The notes under the pieces are model-generated. The model saw only the letters and a list, made by a program, of their open reading frames with translations. It had not been told where the DNA came from and ran no database searches. This document shows, piece after piece, positions 1 through 6,664 of a stretch of DNA of 40,189 bases (positions are counted from its first letter, which is position 1; every line of letters starts with the position of its first letter). Source of the stretch: a virus. A program made the translations under genes and the position numbers. The stretch spans positions 1 to 40,189 of the IMG/VR virus record IMGVR_UViG_3300027631_000046. One strand, written 5' to 3'.

Positions 1-37
1 TGGATGTACCTCTCCTTATTTGAAATATAGCTGCCAT
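1..37 (-). CDS. Start of a further fibre/tropism-type protein (cut by the window edge)
   Basis: Only the first 12 codons are inside the window, reading MAAIFQIRRGTS. This matches the opening of the neighbouring fibre genes (MAQIVQLKRSS, MAQKILLKRSG, MAQIIKHKRGS), which is the short start of the module resembling the N-terminal domain of Mtd-type tropism proteins. The ATG lies 30 bases after the stop of the preceding fibre gene. One copy of the recurring ATATTTATA motif sits in that gap, 20 bases before the ATG. The call rests on the shared opening and the position; nothing can be said about the rest of the protein. Confidence 0.6.
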   Translation of the reverse strand, partial: MAAIFQIRRGTS

Positions 38-57
38 TTATTATCTTTTCTGTTTGT

Positions 58-66
58 TATAAATAT
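58..66 (-). promoter_or_regulatory. Recurring intergenic nonamer, copy 1
   Basis: The coding strand reads ATATTTATA, placed directly after the stop of the 271-residue fibre gene and 20 bases before the next ATG. It is one of eight exact copies in the window, seven of them between genes and all in this orientation. The function is inferred only (promoter element or RNA signal). Confidence 0.4.
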
Positions 67-67
67 C

Positions 68-883
68 TTAAATATTAAAATCTAAATCACCTGCGGTGTT
101 TATGTATTTTGCTAAATGCATATAGTTTGAAGTTATACTACCTGTTGTTACCCACATTGCGGATGAACTTACTGATAATCTTGTTATGTTTGATATTTTT
201 ACATCAAAAGAACCAGTTTGTGCCAATGCTAATGTGTTTGAGGTACTATCCGTTATATAGTTTACAGTACCTGCTGCATTTGGGTCTAAATTGAAATCGA
301 ATGTGTTTGGGCCAGGTGCTATTCCGACTTGAGAACCATTTACATAAAAAGAACCCGTTACTTGAACTGACCCTGTAAATTGGTGTGTATCATCTCCGGT
401 ATCTCCAAATTTATTAGAACCCGATGTGTATAATATAGATGATGAAATTATACCAATATTAAATTGTCTTGCATTAACTGCTCCTAATACTGTTATATCA
501 TTATTAAAAGTTTGAGTTCCTACAAAAGTATTTGAACCGGTTGTTGCATATGAACCAGTTAAATTACCTAATGTGGTAGATTTATTATTTTCCGATGCAC
601 TAAATGCATTTAATGAACTTAATATTCCAATTATTTGAGATGAACCCGAAACTACACCATTGGTTGCAGCGATGGATGCTGTAATTGCACCCGTTAAGAA
701 TATTGAACCCGTATTAACTACATTTGTTGTTATTACTTCTTGGACTGTATCTGTCGAACCTGAACGTCTAAGGTATATCTTACCATCGTAAGTATTTATT
801 GCTAATTCTCCTAAATTAAGAGAACCCGTACCAGGTACCTTACCCGATAACGAAGAACGTTTGAGTTGAACAATTTGTGCCAT
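68..883 (-). CDS. Fibre or appendage protein with Mtd-type N-terminal module
   Basis: This 271-residue protein is rich in Ser, Thr, Gly and Asn. Residues 1-50 form a compact module with the pattern LKRSxxxGxxPxxxxLxxGELAxNTxDGKxYxxxSGSTDxV, which is shared almost word for word with the 169-residue protein upstream. The same pattern is known at the start of many phage tail fibre and tropism proteins. The rest carries the short cassette VVSGSSQI and predicted beta-strand stretches such as FTGSVQVTGSFYVNGSQVG. No enzymatic motif is visible. The likely role is an adsorption or baseplate appendage, exposed on the virion. The gene follows a terminator and a Bacteroidota-like promoter box, so it may start its own transcript. 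The exact place in the virion is unknown. Confidence 0.7.
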   Translation of the reverse strand: MAQIVQLKRSSLSGKVPGTGSLNLGELAINTYDGKIYLRRSGSTDTVQEVITTNVVNTGSIFLTGAITASIAATNGVVSGSSQIIGILSSLNAFSASENNKSTTLGNLTGSYATTGSNTFVGTQTFNNDITVLGAVNARQFNIGIISSSILYTSGSNKFGDTGDDTHQFTGSVQVTGSFYVNGSQVGIAPGPNTFDFNLDPNAAGTVNYITDSTSNTLALAQTGSFDVKISNITRLSVSSSAMWVTTGSITSNYMHLAKYINTAGDLDFNI

Positions 884-916
884 TTGGCTTAGTCTTTAAA
901 GTTATCTAACAAAAAT

Positions 917-937
917 GTAGTATATACTACAAACATA
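917..937 (-). promoter_or_regulatory. Candidate promoter box overlapping a 14-base palindrome
   Basis: On the minus strand TATGTTTG (930-937) fits the Bacteroidota -7 consensus TAnnTTTG. It runs straight into the perfect palindrome GTAGTATATACTAC (917-930), where transcription would begin, so the palindrome is placed like an operator. No clear TTG element is seen about 19 bases upstream, which weakens the promoter reading. The site lies 33 bases before the 271-residue fibre gene and after the terminator at 956-977. Confidence 0.4.
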
Positions 938-942
938 AATAT
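934..942 (-). promoter_or_regulatory. Recurring intergenic nonamer, variant copy
   Basis: The coding strand reads ATATTTATG, one mismatch from the ATATTTATA nonamer found in other gaps. It overlaps the TATGTTTG box and lies 50 bases before the start of the 271-residue fibre gene. Confidence 0.3.
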
Positions 943-955
943 ATTATAAAAAGAA

Positions 956-977
956 AAACCCCTACTATGAGGGGTTT
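956..977 (-). terminator. Intrinsic terminator after the 169-residue fibre gene
   Basis: The arms AAACCCCT and AGGGGTTT form a perfect 8-base-pair stem around a 6-base loop. On the minus strand the stem is followed by TTTTTCTTTTT-like sequence. It sits 21 bases beyond the stop of the 169-residue gene and before the next gene's start, as expected for Rho-independent termination of minus-strand transcripts. Confidence 0.88.
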
Positions 978-998
978 AACTATAATTATTTTGAAATA

Positions 999-1508
999 TT
1001 AAAATTCCGTTCCGTTTAATGCCGATTCTATATCTGTCAATCTTGTTGCTACCGAACCACTAAATGCTAATACATCACCAATACCATATAGAGTTGTACT
1101 ACTTGTTGTAAATGTTCCAAATGGAGTATCGTTATATCTTAATTCAACGGAACCAGTTGTAGTTGCTACTTTATAAAGAGAACCGCTAGCTTGTATATAT
1201 CCAATTGTACCCGCAAATGGGTCAGAATTGAAATCAAAATCATCCGGTCTCATCGATGCGGTAACACCCGTTAATCCCTGGCCACTACCGATAAAATTAG
1301 CTGCGGTTACATTTCCAGTTATACTAATTGAACCTGATGTCTGTGAACCCGCAACTACAAATTGTACAACCTCATCCGTAGAACCTGATTTGTGCATAAA
1401 GGCTTTACCATCATAGGTATTCAGTGCTAATTCACCTAAGTCAATCGATGCAGTTGTTGGTATTGAACCCGATACTCCGGAGCGTTTTAAAAGTATTTTT
1501 TGTGCCAT
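999..1508 (-). CDS. Short fibre or appendage protein with Mtd-type N-terminal module
   Basis: This 169-residue protein begins with a module (residues 1-50) nearly identical in layout to that of the 271-residue neighbour: MAQKILLKRSGVSGSIP, then GELALNTYDGKAFMHKSGSTDEV. After that come a phage-fibre beta stretch (SGSISITGNVTAANFIGSGQGLTGV) and a C-terminal part with LAFSGSVATRLTDIESALNGTEF, which looks like the start of a coiled coil. The two genes are probably a duplication that diverged in the C-terminal half. No enzyme motif is visible. It lies 27 bases after the giant fibre gene, probably in the same transcript, and its transcript is closed by the terminator at 956-977. Confidence 0.7.
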   Translation of the reverse strand: MAQKILLKRSGVSGSIPTTASIDLGELALNTYDGKAFMHKSGSTDEVVQFVVAGSQTSGSISITGNVTAANFIGSGQGLTGVTASMRPDDFDFNSDPFAGTIGYIQASGSLYKVATTTGSVELRYNDTPFGTFTTSSTTLYGIGDVLAFSGSVATRLTDIESALNGTEF

Positions 1509-1535
1509 TATTTATTTTTCTTTATATATTTTTTA

Positions 1536-4500
1536 TTAATATGTTCCTCCGTCTATTAATGTTAGTGTAGTTTGAATGTAGTTATCTGTTACCACCGCTT
1601 GTACTCTTGCAGTAGTATGATATAGATTTGTTCCTTCTGCTACATTTGTTGTAGTAAATCCTGTCGTGTTAGCCGATGTTAATAATACTTGTGATGAACC
1701 ACTTACTAATCCTGCAGGTTTTCCACTTATATTTGCCCAAGTTGCTCCTGCTACCGATGCACTTATTGATGTTGCAATTGAACCACTAAATGTTGTATAG
1801 TTGGTTGTTGCGGTGATATCAATTTGAGATGAACCTGATACTAATACTTTAGTTGCACTTGCTCTACCTTCATATGTTGTCGGTGCTGATTGAGTGAATG
1901 CGTTTAAAGATGCAGTTGATTCTTGTATTCTTAAAATTCTAGCGTCAATACTTGCAGTATAAGTTGCTAATGTTGAATCTTTCGTAGCTTGAGATGCTGT
2001 CCATGCATTGATATCAGCAACATGTCCGTTTATACTTGCAGAGAATGTATTCAATGAAGCAGTTGCCGTATTGAATGATGCAGTTACACTTTGAATAGTT
2101 GTAAACTTACTATCAACACTTGCAGTATATAAACTTAATGTGCTAAATTTAGTTTCAAAAGAACCAGTCTTAGTATTAATGTCAGTAATATGACCATTAA
2201 ATGAAGCCGTAGTTAAATTGATACTTGCAGTACTTTCTTCCAATCTAGTCAATCTAGTTGCATTGGATGCAGTTAATGATTGTAAAGTTGTAAATTTACT
2301 ATCAATACTTGCAGTATATAATCCCAATGTAGTATTCTTAGTATCAATACTTGCAGTATATAAACTTAATGTACTATTTTTAGTATCTTGTGAAGAAGTA
2401 TATAAGTTTAGTGATGCAGTACTTTCTTGTAATCTTGCAATTTGAGCTGCATTTGATGCAGTTAAAGTTTGAAGAGTTAAATTCTTAGTGTCTTGTGAAG
2501 AAGTATATAAGTTTAATGAAGCAGTTGATTCTTGTAATCTACTAACTTGTGCGGTCATTGAAGCCGTTAAAGTTTGAAGAGTAGAGAATTTACTATCAAT
2601 ACTTGCAGTATAAGTTTGTAATGTACTATCTTTAACTAATTGAGATGCACTGAATGCGTTTAGTGATGCAGTACTTTCTTCTAATCTATTTAATCTATTA
2701 CCCGTTGTACCACCACCCAATGATTGAGATACTAATGTAATCGTTGCGTTACTTGCACTTATAGAAGTTGCAAGTGAACTACTAAATGTTGTATATCCGT
2801 TTGTTGAATCAATAAATATTTGTGATGAACCACTTACTACACCCATGCCACCTGCTACCAATATTTGTGATTCTGTTCCTAATTTTCCTGCTTTCCAGTA
2901 ATCATTGGTTACATCCCAAAGTAAAGAACCTGAAGTAGTTGAACCACCACTTGCATCTCTTACTTGTATACCACCATCAGATGTTCCTGCTGCATTTAAT
3001 ACTAATATATTATCTGCAATGTTTACCGTTGTAGAGTCAACAACTGTTTGAGTACCTTGTACAAACAAATTACCTTTAATAGTTGTATCACCATTTACTG
3101 TTATATTCACTCCACTTGCAGTTATTGCTGCTCTTAATGATGTGGTATATGAATTTAAACCAGATATTGATGTATTTACACTTGCAGAAGTAGTTTCTAA
3201 GTTTGTTAATCTAAGTCCTGCTGATGCTGTAAATAAGTTTAACGATGATGTACTTTCTTGTAATCTAGTTAAGTTAGCATTTAGACTTGAAGTATAAGTT
3301 GCTAATGTACTATTTTTAGTATCTTGTGAAGAAGTATATGCGTTTAAACTTGCAGTTGATGCTTGGATATTACCAAACTTAGTATCAGCTGATGAAGTAT
3401 ATAAATTTATTGATGCGGTACTTTCTTCAATTCTTGTAAATCTAGTTAAAGCAGATGCACTAAATGTATTTAAACTTGCAGTTGATGCTTGAATATTGCC
3501 AAACTTAGTTTCAACACTTGCAGTATAAGTTGCAAGGGTTGTGTTTTTGGTATCTTGTGAAGAAGTATATAAGTTTAAACTTGCAGTTGATGCTTGAATA
3601 TTACCAAACTTAGTTTCAAATGAACCAGTCTTAGTATTGATATCCGCAATATGACCATTAACTGATGCAGTTGTTAAGTTAATACTTGCAGTTGATTCTT
3701 CCAATCTACTCAATCTTGTATTTTGAGTTGTATTGGTAGTATCATTAGATGAAGTATATGCGTTTAAACTTGCAGTTGATTCTTGTATTCTTAAAATCTT
3801 AGCGTCAACACTTGCAGTATAAGTTCCTAAAGTAGAAAACTTAGTTTCAAATGAACCAGTCTTAGTATTGATGTCTGCAATATGTCCTAATGTACTTGCA
3901 GAGAATGTGTTTAAACTTGCAGTAGCAGTGTTAAATGATGCAGTTACACTTTGTATTATTGTAAATTTAGAATCTACTGACGCAGTGTATAATCCCAATG
4001 TACTATTCTTAGTATCTTGTGATGCCGTGTATAAATTTAAACTTGCAGTCGACTCTTGTATTCTTAAAACTTGTGCTGCCATTGAAGCAGTTAAAGTTTG
4101 AAGAGTAGAGAATTTAGTATCAACACTTGCAGTGTATAATGCTAATGTACCATCTTTGGTTAATTGAGACGCAGTAAATACGTTCATTGAAGATGTATAG
4201 TTTCCAATGATTACATCCTTAGCTTCTTGTGATGCAGTAAATGAATTTACCGATGCAGTTGCTGCACTTAAATGTGCAACTGAACTACCTATCGTTCCAC
4301 TACCAATAGATGAACTTAATGCGGTAATTGAACCTGAAACCGAACTACTAAATGTTACAAAAGTAGAACCTGTAAAGTTATTTAAAGATGATGTACTTTC
4401 TTCTAATCTACTTAATCTTGCATTTTGTGCAGTATTGGCAGTATCGTTGGAAGATGTATAACTATTTAAAGAAGTATTTGCGTTACTTGCAGTGAATAAA

Positions 4501-6638
4501 TTTAAAGATGCAGTACCTTCTTCAATTCTTGTAAAGCGAGTTGTAACTGTTGTATTTGTTGTCGCTTGTGAAGATGTGAATGAGTTTAATGATGCAGTAC
4601 TTTCTTGTATTCTAATCAATCTTGTTTCAAAAGAACCAGTTTTAGTATTGATATCACTAATATGTCCTAATGTACTTGCAGAGAATGCGTTTAATGATGA
4701 TGTACTTTCTTCTAATCTTGTTAATCTTGCATTTTGTGCAGATTGTGCAGAGTCGTTAGATTGAGTATATGCATTTATATTATCAATAGAACCACTAATA
4801 GAACGAGAGTATGCGTTTAAAGATGCAGTTGATTCTTCTAATCTACTCAATCTTACACCATATGCGTTTGTAGTTGTTGTATTACTTTGTGTATATGAGT
4901 TTAAAGAAGTATTTCCGTTACTTGCAGTAAATGAGTTTAATGATGCGGTACTTTCTTCAATTCTTGTAAATCTAACATTTGCAGATGAAGTATATGTTTG
5001 TAAATTATCATTTTTAACATTAAGACTTGCACTTGTAGTTTCTAAATTAGTTAATCTTATAGTTGCAGATGCAGTATATGAATTTAAAGATGATGTACTT
5101 TCTTCTAATCTGCTTAATCTATTTAAATTAGATGCAGTTAGAGATTGTATGGTAGTAAATCTATCTTCAAATGAAGCAGTTCTACTATTAATATTTACAA
5201 CATGTCCGTCAATTGAACCTGTATAAGTTGCTAATGTTACAAACTTAGTATCAATTGATGCAGTATACGTTTGTAATGTACTATCTTTAACTAATTGAGA
5301 TGCACTAAATGTGTTTAATTGAGTTACAGAACTTCCAAGATTACCACTACCTACTGATGCAGATAATGCGTATATTGAAGCGGATACCGAACTACTTAAA
5401 GTTGTCAATGATGCCGCTGATGCAGAGTCGGTTGTTGCTACCGAACTACTAAATGTTGTAAATCCAGTTGTTGATGTAATGGTAATTTGTGAAGAACCAC
5501 TTACTACATCATCTCCTCCTGTTCTTAATATTTTTAATTCAGCTCCTAATGGGCCTGCTTTCCAGTAATCATTTGTAGAATCCCAAAGTAAAGAACCCGA
5601 AACAGTTGCTCCACCGGTTGGGTCTTTAACTAATAAACCACCATTTGCTACCGATGAACCATTTAATTCTATAATATTATCACCAATACTTACTGTCGTA
5701 GATTGGATTGATGTTGTTGTACCCTTTACAGTTAAGTCACCATTGATTGTTATATTTGTACCACTTGCAGTAATTGCTGCTAATAAAGATGATGTAAATA
5801 AATTTAACGATGATGTACTTTCTTCAATTCTAGTTAATCTTGTTGATGTAGATGCACTAAATGTGTTTAATGATGTATTACCATTTGATGCAGTAAAACT
5901 ATTAACCGATGCAGTTCCTGCCGATAATGAGTCTACTCTACTTGATAACGAACCACCACCCGCTCCACCTACTGATGAAGATAATGCTGATATTGATGCT
6001 GATACGTTTGTAATACTATCTGTTAATACTCTACCTTTATATTGGTATCCAGAAATGTATACATATTGTGATGTAGTCGGTGCTACTGTGTTATTAGTAA
6101 ATTGTAAAACACCTGTCTTATAGTCAAATGTATAGTTGTTAGTTGAAACTTGGTCACCTGCTACTACACCAGCTGATGTTGTTGCCGATGATACGAATAC
6201 TTTAACACCATAACCTGGAGTTGCATCTTCAGCGTTTGCGTTTGCTAATGATACTGCACCATATTTTGGAGATATAAAATTTGTTTGTTGATTACCATCA
6301 ATTAACTGAGCACCAATACCTGCTGCAGATGCAGAAGAATTGGATAATAAAAACCAAACCTCACTTTTAGAACTACTTACTAAATCCGAACGAGTTAATC
6401 CTGCTCTGTAATAATATTGCATTACAGATTGGCCGTTTATCGAATATATAGACCCACTCTGCGCACTTCCACTAAAAGGTAATCCAGTAGAAGGTATCAA
6501 TCCTTGGTCAACATATACCTCATTGGCGTTTATATCCAATGTAGATGTAAAAGCTTCCTGAGAATCGGTATAAGCGTCGTGTGTGTATCTTCTACTTTGA
6601 AGGAGCCTATTGGATTTTGATAATTTATCTATTGCCAT
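1536..6638 (-). CDS. Giant heptad-repeat tail fibre protein (1700 aa)
   Basis: The protein has an N-terminal globular part (about residues 1-215), probably for attachment, and long coiled-coil stretches. Two copies of a globular beta module (about 289-400 and 1172-1290) interrupt the coils. The coils repeat a seven-residue pattern TASxxxx (variants TSS, SAS, TGS), with hydrophobic residues at positions 4 and 7 or 1; frequent blocks are RLEESTASLN, ASVDTKFSTL and INTKTGSFETKF. The spacing between TAS marks is nearly always 7, 14 or 21 residues. The globular module contains NGDLTVKGTTTS and GSLLWDxTNDYWKAG, layouts common in fibres of marine T4-like phages. Four copies of VSGSSQ(I/V) also occur. 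An extended, probably trimeric fibre is inferred. The coding DNA is itself repetitive, so copy number may be affected by assembly. Confidence 0.78.
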   Translation of the reverse strand: MAIDKLSKSNRLLQSRRYTHDAYTDSQEAFTSTLDINANEVYVDQGLIPSTGLPFSGSAQSGSIYSINGQSVMQYYYRAGLTRSDLVSSSKSEVWFLLSNSSASAAGIGAQLIDGNQQTNFISPKYGAVSLANANAEDATPGYGVKVFVSSATTSAGVVAGDQVSTNNYTFDYKTGVLQFTNNTVAPTTSQYVYISGYQYKGRVLTDSITNVSASISALSSSVGGAGGGSLSSRVDSLSAGTASVNSFTASNGNTSLNTFSASTSTRLTRIEESTSSLNLFTSSLLAAITASGTNITINGDLTVKGTTTSIQSTTVSIGDNIIELNGSSVANGGLLVKDPTGGATVSGSLLWDSTNDYWKAGPLGAELKILRTGGDDVVSGSSQITITSTTGFTTFSSSVATTDSASAASLTTLSSSVSASIYALSASVGSGNLGSSVTQLNTFSASQLVKDSTLQTYTASIDTKFVTLATYTGSIDGHVVNINSRTASFEDRFTTIQSLTASNLNRLSRLEESTSSLNSYTASATIRLTNLETTSASLNVKNDNLQTYTSSANVRFTRIEESTASLNSFTASNGNTSLNSYTQSNTTTTNAYGVRLSRLEESTASLNAYSRSISGSIDNINAYTQSNDSAQSAQNARLTRLEESTSSLNAFSASTLGHISDINTKTGSFETRLIRIQESTASLNSFTSSQATTNTTVTTRFTRIEEGTASLNLFTASNANTSLNSYTSSNDTANTAQNARLSRLEESTSSLNNFTGSTFVTFSSSVSGSITALSSSIGSGTIGSSVAHLSAATASVNSFTASQEAKDVIIGNYTSSMNVFTASQLTKDGTLALYTASVDTKFSTLQTLTASMAAQVLRIQESTASLNLYTASQDTKNSTLGLYTASVDSKFTIIQSVTASFNTATASLNTFSASTLGHIADINTKTGSFETKFSTLGTYTASVDAKILRIQESTASLNAYTSSNDTTNTTQNTRLSRLEESTASINLTTASVNGHIADINTKTGSFETKFGNIQASTASLNLYTSSQDTKNTTLATYTASVETKFGNIQASTASLNTFSASALTRFTRIEESTASINLYTSSADTKFGNIQASTASLNAYTSSQDTKNSTLATYTSSLNANLTRLQESTSSLNLFTASAGLRLTNLETTSASVNTSISGLNSYTTSLRAAITASGVNITVNGDTTIKGNLFVQGTQTVVDSTTVNIADNILVLNAAGTSDGGIQVRDASGGSTTSGSLLWDVTNDYWKAGKLGTESQILVAGGMGVVSGSSQIFIDSTNGYTTFSSSLATSISASNATITLVSQSLGGGTTGNRLNRLEESTASLNAFSASQLVKDSTLQTYTASIDSKFSTLQTLTASMTAQVSRLQESTASLNLYTSSQDTKNLTLQTLTASNAAQIARLQESTASLNLYTSSQDTKNSTLSLYTASIDTKNTTLGLYTASIDSKFTTLQSLTASNATRLTRLEESTASINLTTASFNGHITDINTKTGSFETKFSTLSLYTASVDSKFTTIQSVTASFNTATASLNTFSASINGHVADINAWTASQATKDSTLATYTASIDARILRIQESTASLNAFTQSAPTTYEGRASATKVLVSGSSQIDITATTNYTTFSGSIATSISASVAGATWANISGKPAGLVSGSSQVLLTSANTTGFTTTNVAEGTNLYHTTARVQAVVTDNYIQTTLTLIDGGTY
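1850..2740 (-). repeat. Heptad-repeat coding block, distal part
   Basis: This block encodes about residues 1300-1600 of the giant fibre: imperfect 21-base-multiple repeats of the TASxxxx heptad, ending in the C-terminal VSGSSQ-containing part. The boundaries are approximate. Confidence 0.7.
2765..3125 (-). repeat. Second copy of the fibre's duplicated globular module
   Basis: This encodes about residues 1172-1290 of the giant fibre, from ITASGVNITVNGD to TTFSSSLATS. It matches the copy at 5435-5774 in order and in most signature words, including SGSLLWDxTNDYWKAGxLG and GxVVSGSSQI. The copies differ enough that the duplication is not recent. Confidence 0.8.
3140..5425 (-). repeat. Heptad-repeat coding block, central part
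   Basis: This encodes about residues 405-1165 of the giant fibre. Words such as TASLN, RLEES, IQAS and INTKTGSFETKF recur in one register, with distances in multiples of seven residues (21 bases), over roughly 2.3 kb. Few breaks are visible; one lies near residues 800-850, where a short Gly/Ser spacer occurs. Confidence 0.75.
5435..5774 (-). repeat. First copy of the fibre's duplicated globular module
   Basis: This encodes about residues 289-402 of the giant fibre, from ITASGTNITINGD to TTFSSSVATT. It is the partner of the copy at 2765-3125. Confidence 0.8.
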
Positions 6639-6664
6639 TTTATATCGTTGTTATTCTTTAATTA

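Noticed and set aside
1850-6123. Several open frames of 75-126 codons on the plus strand inside the giant fibre gene
   Set aside because: They mirror the repetitive Ser/Thr codons of the fibre gene in antisense, show the same low-complexity pattern and have no independent context.
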